From: an uncultured Mycoplasma sp.
GTDB lineage: Bacteria; Bacillota_I; Bacilli_A; RF39; UBA660
Assembly (NCBI GenBank): GCA_946554525.1
Contig: CAMNSE010000012.1
Coordinates: 1 to 34,363, forward strand
DNA: 34,363 nt
Reading direction: 5' to 3'
The notes beneath the pieces were generated by a model that saw only the letters and a list, made by a program, of their open reading frames with translations, searched no databases and had not been told where the DNA came from. Each line of letters opens with the position of its first letter. The stretch's first letter is position 1. Shown here one piece after another: positions 16,043 through 23,791 of the stretch. A program made the translations under genes and the position numbers.

Positions 16043-16066
16043 AAAAATGAAGATTACTCTTCATTA
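16041..16066 (-). terminator. Terminator between obg and the DUF192 gene
   Basis: AATGAAGA pairs with TCTTCATT around TTAC. Read leftwards it is followed by seven T; read rightwards the T run is poor. Confidence 0.55.
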
Positions 16067-16383
16067 AATAATAAAATAGATCCTATTTTGATTTTTTTAC
16101 TAGCATATCTAGGTAATTCTAATATGCTAGTTTTTTTAGCTTCGTGATTAATTTTAATAACTTTGTTTTTTCCTAAATCTTCATATTTATATATAACTTC
16201 ATGATTTTCATCTAAGCCAACTATATCAATATTTTCTTTCATAAAATAAGTATGAACTGAATTACATTTGGGAAAAAGCATTCCATAATCAATATTTGTT
16301 TTACCAATTAATCCTGTAAGTCTTTTATAAAAGCTATTAGCAATTATTATTTCATATTTATTTTTATTTGTTTTTAAATACAT
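16054..16383 (-). CDS. DUF192 family protein
   Basis: A 109-residue protein. Its core segments fit DUF192: an R-x-x-GL turn (RLTGLIGKTN), GMLF, a His/Phe-Met pair where the family has F-W-M (VHTYFMKENIDIVGLD) and the end ILELPRYASKKIKIGS. The ATG at 16383 is chosen because AGGTGA lies five bases before it; a GTG nine bases further out lies within that site. The function of DUF192 is unknown. It has no signal peptide. It lies opposite to, and between, the two halves of the Tad region; DUF192 genes occur beside Tad genes in some bacteria, so a link is possible. Confidence 0.75.
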   Translation of the reverse strand: MYLKTNKNKYEIIIANSFYKRLTGLIGKTNIDYGMLFPKCNSVHTYFMKENIDIVGLDENHEVIYKYEDLGKNKVIKINHEAKKTSILELPRYASKKIKIGSILLFNEE

Positions 16384-16643
16384 ATTATTCACCTAATATA
16401 ATTGTAGCATAAAAATAAAAAAATATGACATAATTTTAATAAATATAAATAGCTAATGTCTTGATATTCACATAGATATAATATTGCGATAAATTGCTCT
16501 ACAATATCTGTTAAAAAATACATAATTGAAAAACAAATGGTTATAAAAAAGTAATAACATGTAGTTAAGTTATCAAGCTATACGTTATGCTTATATAGCT
16601 AATATGGTTATTAATTTTTATAGCACTTTTTTTCTGGATTAAA
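16384..16643. other. Intergenic stretch with possible small RNA
   Basis: No ORF with a ribosome site is seen here. A TATAAT at 16477-16482 (poor -35), an inverted repeat AGCTATA/TATAGCT (16576-16600) and a T run after TATAGCAC (16617-16633) could bound a rightward transcript of about 150 bases. None of these is strong alone. I would treat it as unassigned. Confidence 0.2.
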
Positions 16644-16672
16644 TTGACTTTTATAGGAAAATAGTATATCAT
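16644..16672 (+). promoter_or_regulatory. Promoter of the Tad pilus operon
   Basis: TTGACT and TATCAT are 17 bases apart. Transcription would start about 16679, leaving a leader of under 20 bases before the Flp pilin start codon. Confidence 0.55.
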
Positions 16673-16695
16673 TAAATATGATAAGGGTGATTGTG

Positions 16696-16899
16696 ATGGG
16701 TAAGCGTGGCCAAGCATTAGTTGAATATATTTTAATCATTGCCTTAATTAGTGTAATTGCTATTGCATTAGTCAATTATTTGGGAGGCTATTTAAAAGAT
16801 GCTATGGTCAAAGTCTCTTGTGGGATATCTGGAGAAGAATATGTAAAAGGTGATAAACCTGGTAATGCTTACTGTGAAGAAAAGAATAAAGAGGTGTAA
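16696..16899 (+). CDS. Flp-type pilin
   Basis: A 67-residue prepilin. The ATG at 16696 has AAGGGTGA five bases upstream and gives a five-residue leader MGKRG ending at a perfect Flp processing site (G, then QALVEY with Glu at +5 and Tyr at +6). The hydrophobic helix (about 10-32) and a short outside end with two Cys follow. This is the main building block of Tad pili; a TadV-type peptidase, not found in this window, would cut after Gly5. First gene of the operon 16696-21528. Confidence 0.88.
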   Translation: MGKRGQALVEYILIIALISVIAIALVNYLGGYLKDAMVKVSCGISGEEYVKGDKPGNAYCEEKNKEV

Positions 16900-16904
16900 A
16901 GGGA

Positions 16905-17246
16905 ATGAAGAAGGGGCAAGCACTAGTAGAATTTATCATTATATTGCCTGTTTTTTTAATACTCATGTTAGGTATTTTCGATATGGGTAGAATTCTTTAT
17001 ACTAAAATTTCTTTAGAAGGAAAGTTGACAGAGGCAATAACCTTATTTGATGGGGGAAAAACAGATACAGAGATTAGTGATAAGCTAGAGTTATCAAAAG
17101 AAAAATCAAAATTAGAAATTTCTGAAAAAGAAAGTGATGTCAAATTCACTTTAGAAAAAGATATCGATATTATTACACCGGGATTAAATCTTATTTTTGA
17201 TAATCCTTATTCAGTAAAAGTTAGTAGGAATATAGCACATGAATAA
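16905..17246 (+). CDS. TadE-like pseudopilin
   Basis: A 113-residue protein with the leader MKKG, then QALVEF (the same cut site as the pilin), a helix (about 9-29) and the TadE-typical stretch FDMGRILYTKISLEGKLTEA. The outside domain is short and has no Cys. TadE pseudopilins are minor components needed for pilus assembly. It starts five bases after the pilin stop, with GAGGTG upstream, and overlaps the next gene by eight bases. Confidence 0.82.
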   Translation: MKKGQALVEFIIILPVFLILMLGIFDMGRILYTKISLEGKLTEAITLFDGGKTDTEISDKLELSKEKSKLEISEKESDVKFTLEKDIDIITPGLNLIFDNPYSVKVSRNIAHE

Positions 17247-17598
17247 GCGAGGTCAGACATTGATTATTTTTGTAGTTTTAATTCCGTTATTTCTTGGGAT
17301 AATTGCGTTAGTTGTGGATACTGGTGTAATTATACATGAAAAAGTGCAAGGGACAGAAGTTGCTAAAACGATTATACAAGATAGTATGAATAAAAGTGAG
17401 GAAGATATTTTAGCATTATGTCGAAAAAACGATGTAAATGAAGAAAACTTAATAATCTTATCTAGAGAGAATGAAATTACAATCAAAAATGAATATGAAA
17501 TCGATAGTATTTTTGGCTCTGTTATTGGTATAAAAAAGTATAAAATAAAAATAGATGTTACAGGAATAAACACAGAAAATAAAATAAAATTTGAATAA
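17239..17598 (+). CDS. TadE/TadG-like pseudopilin
   Basis: A 119-residue protein with the leader MNKRG then QTLIIFVVLIPLFLGIIAL. It resembles the TadG/TadE N-terminus (Gln, Thr after Gly, and VDTG followed by a helix), but the +5 residue is Ile rather than Glu, as is common for TadG-type proteins. The outside part is short compared with full TadG proteins, which carry a large von Willebrand-like domain; here that domain is absent. It overlaps the TadE gene by eight bases, so they are coupled. Confidence 0.72.
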   Translation: MNKRGQTLIIFVVLIPLFLGIIALVVDTGVIIHEKVQGTEVAKTIIQDSMNKSEEDILALCRKNDVNEENLIILSRENEITIKNEYEIDSIFGSVIGIKKYKIKIDVTGINTENKIKFE

Positions 17599-17614
17599 AA
17601 AGTTGGTGAATAAA

Positions 17615-18382
17615 ATGAATAATAAGGGAGTATCAATTTGTATTACATCTGCTAAGGGTGGAGTAGGAAAAACAACAACAACGCTAAATCTAGCTGGTAT
17701 CTATGAAAAACTAAATAAAAAAGTTTTAATAATTGATTTAGATCTAGCTAGTGGGGGAATTAGTGCGGCACTTAATACTCCATCAAATAAAAGCGTTTAT
17801 ACTTTAGTTGATGATTATAATAATAATCGTTATCGTGATTTTAAAAACTATGTTGTTTCTTATGATTCTTTTATTGATATTTTATCCAGTCCTAAAGATC
17901 CTAGACAAGCAAGTAAGATCGATTCAAAATATATTGAGATTATTTTAGATAAAGCAGTATTCAATTATGATGTCGTTTTAATTGATACAACTCATAGTTT
18001 TAATGAATTTAATATTAATGCTATGGATTTAGTAGATAATATTATTCTTATCATGACAAATGATCCACTGGATTTAAAAAATATGCGTAGTATGATATCA
18101 GTTTTAAAAGATGTTAATTATGACCATTATAAAGTTATTCTAAATGAAAGCATTTTGCCATTTAAAAAATATTTTAGTATTTATGATATTAAAAATATTA
18201 TAAAAAATAATATTGATTATGTTTTATCTAGTGATTTTTATATTAAAAATATAGATAGTTTTGTTATGAACGGTAAAATAGTAACATTACAAGATAAAGT
18301 TGGTACTTTTTTTGCAAAAGATTATACTACGCTTATGGGACTTGCTACTGATTTATATATTAAGGAGGAGGACCATATATGA
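17615..18382 (+). CDS. tadZ: TadZ/CpaE-type ATPase (ParA/MinD family)
   Basis: A 255-residue cytoplasmic P-loop ATPase. The deviant Walker A KGGVGKTTT lies at 14-22, followed by VLIIDLDLASG (Walker A'-type Asp) and DVVLIDTTHS (Walker B). The ATG at 17615 follows GGTGAATAAA; a TTG 24 bases upstream lacks a ribosome site and overlaps the previous stop. TadZ places the Tad system in the cell and supports assembly. Its stop overlaps the ATG of cpaF by four bases. It has no N-terminal receiver domain, unlike the TadZ-like protein at 12893, so the two may split the job. Confidence 0.85.
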   Translation: MNNKGVSICITSAKGGVGKTTTTLNLAGIYEKLNKKVLIIDLDLASGGISAALNTPSNKSVYTLVDDYNNNRYRDFKNYVVSYDSFIDILSSPKDPRQASKIDSKYIEIILDKAVFNYDVVLIDTTHSFNEFNINAMDLVDNIILIMTNDPLDLKNMRSMISVLKDVNYDHYKVILNESILPFKKYFSIYDIKNIIKNNIDYVLSSDFYIKNIDSFVMNGKIVTLQDKVGTFFAKDYTTLMGLATDLYIKEEDHI

Positions 18383-19827
18383 GACAATCATTAAGAAATG
18401 CTTTTGATATAGCTGTAAAAACAAAGAAGCAAGAAATTTTAACAGATTATGAAATATTTCCCGATAAAGCTTTACTTGATAAATTAAGAACGGAAATTGT
18501 AGAAAATTTAATAGACCATGAAATGCCTAGCGATCTAACATTAAATGAATGGATTAATGATGTTGTAGATAAATCAATTGAAGGATATGATTTATCTAAT
18601 CTAGAAAGAAGTCATTTATTTAATTTAATTGATAATGAAATAAATGGATATGGGCCAATTAGTGAGCTTTTAGAGGATGATAATATTACCGAAATAATGG
18701 TCAATTCACCTAATGAAATATATATTGAAATTGATGGTGTGTTAACACGTGATGATAGCGTTTCTTTCATTAATGATGAGCATATTATAAGAACTATTCA
18801 GAGGCTTATTCAACCTATGGGAAGAACAATAGATGCTACAAATCCCATGGTTGATTCAAGACTAATAGACGGTTCTCGTATTAATGCTGTAATTCCACCA
18901 CTTTCTACTAAAGGTCCAGTTGTTACAATTCGTAAGTTTAAAGAATCAATGACTAATATTGATGAATTAATTAGAATTGGGTCACTTACTCCTTATATGG
19001 CCAGATTTTTAGATGCTGCGGTAAGAGGAAAAGCGAATATGATTATTTGTGGAGGTACTGGCTCAGGTAAATCTACTCTTTTAAATATCTTAAGCAGTTT
19101 TATAGGTGATAAAGAACGTATTATTACAATTGAAGATGCTGCGGAGCTTCGCTTAAATCAAAGCCATGTAATTTCACTTGAGACTAGAACAATGAATTAT
19201 GATGCAAGTGGAGAAATCACAATTCGTGATTTAGTAATTAATTCGCTTCGGATGAGGCCAGATAGAATAATTGTTGGAGAAGTTCGAGGAAAAGAAGCTT
19301 TTGATATGCTTCAAGCGATGAATACCGGACATGATGGATCACTTACAACACTTCATGCAAATGGACCTCAAGATGCCCTTAATAGATTAGAAACAATGGT
19401 TTTAATGTCGGGGCTTGAAATTCCAATAAAAGCTGTAAGAGAATACATTGTAAGTGCAGTAGATATTATTGTTAATATTGAACGTATGAGTGATGGAAGA
19501 AGAAAGGTTGCTAGTATTTCAGAATTAGAAAATTTTAACGGAGAAGAAATTAAATTAAAAGAAATATTCTCGTTTAAACAAATTGGATTAACTGATAAAG
19601 GCGAAGTTGATGGAGAATTCATACTTCATGATGGTGTCCCTAAAGTTTATAAAAAAATAAAAGCAAGAGGTATTAATGATATTGATGATATATTCTTTCC
19701 TGAGGTAGAAGTAGAAAAAGAAAAAATAAAAGAAGAAGATAAAAAGCAAGAGATAAAGGAAGAAAAAAAAGAGCCACCTGTATATTATTTTAAAGGAAAA
19801 TATGAAGATTTAACAGAAAAAGAATAG
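18379..19827 (+). CDS. cpaF: Tad pilus assembly ATPase CpaF/TadA
   Basis: A 482-residue hexameric secretion ATPase that powers pilus extension and, in Tad systems, retraction. The N-terminal domain (1-200) has the CpaF blocks EIMVNSPNEIYIE, MGRTIDATNPMVD and RLIDGSRINAVIPP. Walker A is GGTGSGKST (225-233), the Asp box ITIEDAAEL follows, Walker B is RPDRIIVGEVRG (about 293-304), and the His box is LTTLHANGP. After about residue 430 there is an unusual Lys/Glu-rich low-complexity stretch (VEKEKIKEEDKKQEIKEEKK), a likely flexible tail. AAGGAGGAGG precedes the ATG. Downstream tadB starts 10 bases later. Confidence 0.95.
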   Translation: MRQSLRNAFDIAVKTKKQEILTDYEIFPDKALLDKLRTEIVENLIDHEMPSDLTLNEWINDVVDKSIEGYDLSNLERSHLFNLIDNEINGYGPISELLEDDNITEIMVNSPNEIYIEIDGVLTRDDSVSFINDEHIIRTIQRLIQPMGRTIDATNPMVDSRLIDGSRINAVIPPLSTKGPVVTIRKFKESMTNIDELIRIGSLTPYMARFLDAAVRGKANMIICGGTGSGKSTLLNILSSFIGDKERIITIEDAAELRLNQSHVISLETRTMNYDASGEITIRDLVINSLRMRPDRIIVGEVRGKEAFDMLQAMNTGHDGSLTTLHANGPQDALNRLETMVLMSGLEIPIKAVREYIVSAVDIIVNIERMSDGRRKVASISELENFNGEEIKLKEIFSFKQIGLTDKGEVDGEFILHDGVPKVYKKIKARGINDIDDIFFPEVEVEKEKIKEEDKKQEIKEEKKEPPVYYFKGKYEDLTEKE

Positions 19828-19837
19828 AGAGGTTAAG

Positions 19838-20833
19838 ATGAATGGAGTAAAGTTTCTACAACTTTTATTTAGTGTAGTTACTGTAGGAGTAATTTTATTA
19901 TTACTCCGTCTTTCACGTACTTTAAGATATGAAAAAAGAATTGATGCCTTTTCTATTTCCTCTATAAGTGAAAAGGAAGTCTCGCTTTTTGATAGGATAA
20001 AAAGTATCATATGGTTGATTGTAAGAAAAAATTCTTATATTCTTAGTAAAAGTGCTGTATTAACAAAATATAGTCTAGGATATGAAAAATATATAAATTT
20101 TGAAGATAGAGAGAAAAAAGAAGGTATTGATTATGTATCATTTAAATTTTTTCTTACTTTTGTTGTACTTATTTTAAGTTTAATTACTTTTATTTTTCAT
20201 TTTAAAACATTTAATGTAGGCATATTACTTATTTTACTTTTAATCACGTTCTTTTTGCCAGATATATTCTTAAAAATAGAATTTACTAAAAAAAGAAAAA
20301 GAATAGAAGAAGATCTATTAAAAGCAATTATTATTATGAATAATGCTTTTCAAAGTGGTAGAAATATTATGCAAGCTATTGAAATTGTGAAGAAAGAATT
20401 AGATGGGCCAATAGAAGATGAATTTAAAAAGATTTATTTAGATATAACTTATGGACTTAGTTTAGATGTTGTATTTAATCGTTTTTATGAACGTGTTAAA
20501 ATAGAAGATGCTAAGTATATTACCACAAGTCTTACACTATTAAATCGAACTGGTGGAGATATTATAAAAATATTTTCAATGATAGAGAAATCTATTTTTG
20601 ATAAGAAGAATTTAAAAAATGAACTTAATAGTTTAACAGCATCTAGTAGATTTGTATTTAAGTTTTTAATAGGCTTGCCAATATTTTTTTCATTATTAAT
20701 ATTTATCTTAAATCCAAGTTATTTTAATCCATTTTTTACTACTGGTGTAGGCATAGCTATCTTTATTACAATTATTGCTTTATATGTTTTATATATATTA
20801 GCAATAAGAAAAATATTAGAGGTGAAGTTATAA
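19838..20833 (+). CDS. tadB: Tad inner membrane platform protein TadB
   Basis: A 331-residue membrane protein with one N-terminal helix (about 5-24), a charged stretch, two helices (about 104-145), a cytoplasmic T2SS-F domain (about 150-275; the segment EEDLLKAIIIMNNAFQSGRNIMQAIEIV is typical) and two C-terminal helices (about 278-300 and 305-325). With TadC it forms the platform on which CpaF acts. GAGGT lies upstream. It ends in TAATG, sharing one base with tadC. Confidence 0.88.
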   Translation: MNGVKFLQLLFSVVTVGVILLLLRLSRTLRYEKRIDAFSISSISEKEVSLFDRIKSIIWLIVRKNSYILSKSAVLTKYSLGYEKYINFEDREKKEGIDYVSFKFFLTFVVLILSLITFIFHFKTFNVGILLILLLITFFLPDIFLKIEFTKKRKRIEEDLLKAIIIMNNAFQSGRNIMQAIEIVKKELDGPIEDEFKKIYLDITYGLSLDVVFNRFYERVKIEDAKYITTSLTLLNRTGGDIIKIFSMIEKSIFDKKNLKNELNSLTASSRFVFKFLIGLPIFFSLLIFILNPSYFNPFFTTGVGIAIFITIIALYVLYILAIRKILEVKL

Positions 20834-21528
20834 TGAGTGGTTTAGCAAAAAAAATATATTCTAAAAAAACAATAGACCGTATGGATAAGAAAATAAAACT
20901 ATTAGGAGTTAATTCAGGATATAAAACTAATACATTCTTAAATATTAGATTGATTGTTTCAATTTTATTATTTGTAATTCTTTTATTTACTAGTGATATA
21001 GGATATATACTAGCTCCTTTATGTACTATTATTTTATATATTTTATCTGAACTTATTTTACTTGATTATCCAATAAAAAAACGTGAGAAAAAATTAGAAA
21101 AAGAGGCCTTGTTCTTTTTTGAAATATTAACATTAACACTAGAGAGTGGTAGAAATTTAAAACATTCACTTGATTTAACGGTAGAAAATGTTAATTCTGA
21201 AATATCGGATGAGTTTAAAAAAATGCTTGCAGAAGTAAAGTTAGGTAAAAGCTTAAACGAAGCAATGGAATCATTAAAAGAAAGAATTCCTAGTGAAAAT
21301 ATTAATAATGCCATTTTAAATATGATGGAGTCAAATACATTTGGAAATAGCATTATTGATTCTATGTATAATCAAATAGATTTTTTAAGAGAAAAACAAA
21401 TGCTAGAGGTAAAATCTACGATTGCGAAACTTCCAACAAAGGTAAGTATAATTAGTGTAATATTCTTTATTCCAATTATGATGTTACTAATATTAGCTCC
21501 AGTTTTGATTAATTATTTATTAAAATAA
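20833..21528 (+). CDS. tadC: Tad platform protein TadC
   Basis: A 231-residue partner of TadB with two N-terminal helices (about 36-75), one T2SS-F domain (ALFFFEILTLTLESGRNLKHSLDLTVENV), and a C-terminal helix (about 207-230). It is shorter than many TadC proteins but complete. The start codon overlaps the tadB stop. Last gene of the operon, followed by a terminator shared with the convergent rpmB. Confidence 0.86.
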   Translation: MSGLAKKIYSKKTIDRMDKKIKLLGVNSGYKTNTFLNIRLIVSILLFVILLFTSDIGYILAPLCTIILYILSELILLDYPIKKREKKLEKEALFFFEILTLTLESGRNLKHSLDLTVENVNSEISDEFKKMLAEVKLGKSLNEAMESLKERIPSENINNAILNMMESNTFGNSIIDSMYNQIDFLREKQMLEVKSTIAKLPTKVSIISVIFFIPIMMLLILAPVLINYLLK

Positions 21529-21530
21529 AA

Positions 21531-21563
21531 AATAGCACTTTTTATAAGTGTTATTTTATTTTT
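21531..21563. terminator. Bidirectional terminator between tadC and rpmB
   Basis: AATAGCACTT pairs with AAGTGTTATT (one G-T), followed rightwards by TTATTTTT. The A-rich stretch before it gives T in the leftward direction. Confidence 0.65.
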
Positions 21564-21717
21564 CTATTGTTCTAGCTTCTCTAGCGCTAATTCTAACTTT
21601 AGTACCATCAATAGTCTTTTTTTGAATATTAGGTTTTTGTTTCATTTTAGTTGCGTTTAGTGCGTGACTTCTTTTATTTCCTGATAAAGGTTTTTTAGTT
21701 GTAATTTTCTTAGCCAT
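21556..21717 (-). CDS. rpmB: Ribosomal protein L28
   Basis: A 53-residue protein of the large ribosomal subunit, MAKKITTKKPLSGNKRSHALNA..., with the L28 core: SGNKRSHALNATK, PNIQKK, and a basic end with VRISAREAR. It is about nine residues shorter than the Bacillus protein and lacks the Cys found near the start of zinc-binding forms (there CVVTGKK, here ITTKK). GGAGGTGG lies four bases before the ATG. It stands alone on the minus strand between the Tad operon and the spore genes. A perfect palindrome lies in its promoter region. Confidence 0.9.
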   Translation of the reverse strand: MAKKITTKKPLSGNKRSHALNATKMKQKPNIQKKTIDGTKVRISAREARTIEK

Positions 21718-21752
21718 TTTGCCACCTCCAAAATTTCATTTACTTATAAAAC

Positions 21753-21773
21753 TTTACCATATTATATGGTAAA
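21753..21773. promoter_or_regulatory. Perfect 21-bp palindrome upstream of rpmB
   Basis: TTTACCATAT, a central T, then ATATGGTAAA: two perfect 10-base arms. It lies 36 bases before rpmB, just downstream of a leftward TTGACT (21774-21779), which is where an operator would sit. I do not recognise the regulator. Confidence 0.5.
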
Positions 21774-21840
21774 AGTCAAATGATTAGATGTATTTTTAAA
21801 AAAATTTTCTTACTTTAAAAAATTAATATTATTTAAAGTA

Positions 21841-21869
21841 TCATTAAATAATTATCGCTTGCATACTAT
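21841..21869 (+). promoter_or_regulatory. Candidate sigma-E type sporulation promoter
   Basis: TATCATTA, a 15-base gap, and CATACTAT (21862-21869) resemble the mother-cell sigma-E consensus (-10 near CATACAAT), not the housekeeping one. It lies just before the SpoVID-like gene, which in Bacillus is under sigma-E. The leader would be very short, since the ribosome site begins at 21875. Confidence 0.45.
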
Positions 21870-21887
21870 TTTTTAGGAGATGATAAG

Positions 21888-22544
21888 ATGAATTGTAAAA
21901 TACCATTTACAAAAGACATTGACTTTGAAAAAAAGGTAAGTGAAATTACAAGTATAAGTTTGGAGCATGATTTTAAAGTTGACGGATTAACTTTAAACGG
22001 AAATTTTATTGTATCAGGTGATTTTAAAAGTCACGAAGTAAGCGTTAATAAAGAAGCTTTTTCTTATGTTTTGCCCTTTGAAATAGATTTAGCTGATGAT
22101 ATTGATACTAGTACTTTAGAGTTTATGATAGATGATTTTACTTATGAAATTTTAGATAATAGTATTTTGAGAGTTAATATCGACTTTAATGTTATTGCAG
22201 CTAAAAAAGAAATTTTAGAAGCAGAAGAGGAGCCTTTATTTCAAGATCCAAATTTAGCATTAGAAGAAGTTAGAGAAGATTCTAATATAGTAGAACCTAA
22301 TATAGTAGAGGATAACTCTAGAGAAGAAAATATAACAAAAGAAAGTGAAGATACTATTATTAATAGTATTAAATCTGATAAAAACGAATATGCAACATAT
22401 CATATTCATATGGTAAATGATGGTGAAACAATAGAAACTGTATGTACTATGTATAATTCCAATATAAGTATTTTAGGAGAATATAATGATTTAAGCAGTG
22501 TTAGTAGTGGGGATAAAATTATTGTTCCTGAGATAAATGAATGA
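21888..22544 (+). CDS. SpoVID/SipL-like spore coat morphogenetic protein
   Basis: A 218-residue protein. The N-terminal part (about 1-105) has the SPOCS (DUF3794) look: DFKVDGLTLNGNFIVSGDF and a later FEIDLADDID strand pair. Then an acidic, Glu/Asn-rich linker (about 113-165), then a LysM domain at the end (about 168-216: YHIHMVNDGETIETVC...SGDKIIVP). This layout is that of SpoVID (Bacillus) and SipL (Clostridium), which bind the SpoIVA shell and cause the coat to wrap the spore. The next gene matches the Bacillus spoVID-ysxE order. AGGAG is eight bases before the ATG. The gene overlaps its partner by eight bases. Confidence 0.8.
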   Translation: MNCKIPFTKDIDFEKKVSEITSISLEHDFKVDGLTLNGNFIVSGDFKSHEVSVNKEAFSYVLPFEIDLADDIDTSTLEFMIDDFTYEILDNSILRVNIDFNVIAAKKEILEAEEEPLFQDPNLALEEVREDSNIVEPNIVEDNSREENITKESEDTIINSIKSDKNEYATYHIHMVNDGETIETVCTMYNSNISILGEYNDLSSVSSGDKIIVPEINE

Positions 22545-23433
22545 TGCTTTAGAAACTTTAAAAAAAGAATATAAACCATATCGTTATACTAAAAAGAAAA
22601 AAGTTACAATTTTAGAAACTACCTCAGGAACATTTGTAGTAAAAGAAAAAGAAAATGATAAGGTAGCAAATGCTTATAAATATTTATTAAGTAGAAACTT
22701 TGATTATTTTCCTTCTTTAGTAAAAGAAGACAGAGATGATGTTAATATCTTTGAATATGTTGATGAAGTAGCAATGCCAAAAGAGCAAAAAGCTCTGGAT
22801 ATGATTGATTTAGTTGCATTATTACATAATAAAACTACATATTATAAAGAAGTTACAGAGGATAAATATAAAGAGATATATGAATCATTAAAAAATAATA
22901 TATTATATACAAAAGATTATTATGATAAGCTATATTTAGTATTAATTGAAGAAATATATCCATCTCCAAGTCATTATTTATTACTTCGCAATATGTATAA
23001 AATATTTAGTGCCTTAGATTTTTGTAGTGAAGAGTTAGATAATTGGTATGAAAATGTAAAAGAGGAGTTAAAAGAAAGAGTAGCTTTTGTTCATAACCAT
23101 TTACAGACCGAGCATTTTTTAAAAAATAATCGGGAATATTTAATTAGCTGGGAAAATTCTAAAATAGATTCTCCAATATTAGATTTAATTAATTTCTATC
23201 AAAATGAATATTTAAATTTAGATTTTGAAATATTACTAAGAAGATATAATAAAAATTATCCTTTAAATAACAATGAAAAAAAACTTCTCTTTATTGTTAT
23301 TAGTATTCCACCTATAATTAATATATATGGTTCGGAAATAGATATTATAAAAAAAGTTAGAAGCAAACTTGACTATATTTTTAAAACAGAAGGGCTAGTT
23401 AAAAGTTTATATGTCAACAATGAGGATATATAA
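22537..23433 (+). CDS. CotS/YsxE-like spore coat pseudokinase
   Basis: A 298-residue protein with the overall plan of CotS-family coat proteins, which share the aminoglycoside-phosphotransferase fold: an N-lobe with TFVVKEKEN (candidate Lys), a helical middle, and a C-lobe. At the catalytic loop, where active relatives have H-N/G-D-L-x-x-x-N, it reads HNHLQTEHFL (186-195), losing the catalytic Asp and the metal-binding Asn. The DFG-like position reads ISWENSKID. So it is probably an inactive structural kinase fold, as seen with several coat proteins. Overlaps the SpoVID-like gene by eight bases. Expressed in sporulation by inference. Confidence 0.7.
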   Translation: MNDALETLKKEYKPYRYTKKKKVTILETTSGTFVVKEKENDKVANAYKYLLSRNFDYFPSLVKEDRDDVNIFEYVDEVAMPKEQKALDMIDLVALLHNKTTYYKEVTEDKYKEIYESLKNNILYTKDYYDKLYLVLIEEIYPSPSHYLLLRNMYKIFSALDFCSEELDNWYENVKEELKERVAFVHNHLQTEHFLKNNREYLISWENSKIDSPILDLINFYQNEYLNLDFEILLRRYNKNYPLNNNEKKLLFIVISIPPIINIYGSEIDIIKKVRSKLDYIFKTEGLVKSLYVNNEDI

Positions 23434-23602
23434 TTCTAAAAAGTAAGAAAAATAATAAAAAAACTTCAATCATTAAAATAAAAATGTTAAACCGAATTGG
23501 TAAAATTAATGTAATAATAATTTGATAAAATATTAATATAGATAAAGCAAAAATTGCTAAGACTGTAAATAATCCTCCACCAAAGTTTCTATTTGGACAC
23601 AT
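23414..23602 (-). CDS. Small membrane protein, 62 residues
   Basis: Starts MCPNRNFGGG, followed by two hydrophobic helices (about 11-33 and 36-58) and the end YPHC. AGGTGA is five bases before the ATG, which makes it likely real. It converges on the CotS-like gene, overlapping its last 20 bases. Cys at both ends and a Gly-rich start give it the look of a small spore-associated membrane protein, but no family is recognised. Confidence 0.55.
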   Translation of the reverse strand: MCPNRNFGGGLFTVLAIFALSILIFYQIIITLILPIRFNIFILMIEVFLLFFLLFRIIYPHC

Positions 23603-23791
23603 AATATCACCTAATATAATTTATGAAATGCATTTTATTTTGTTTTGATATATGCCTATTTTAATGGTTTAGTCAAAATATTGGCTAAACTTTTTTAATT
23701 GCTATAATAGTTAAATTCATGTAAATAAATTGTCATTATTTGTAAATTGTAAAGAATAATCTTTTATGGTAAAATAAACAAGGTGGATCAT

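Noticed and set aside
17253-17636. Minus-strand ORF of 127 codons
   Set aside because: Antisense shadow of the TadE/TadG-like gene, without a ribosome site.
19368-19622. Minus-strand ORF of 84 codons inside cpaF
   Set aside because: Antisense shadow of a certain gene.
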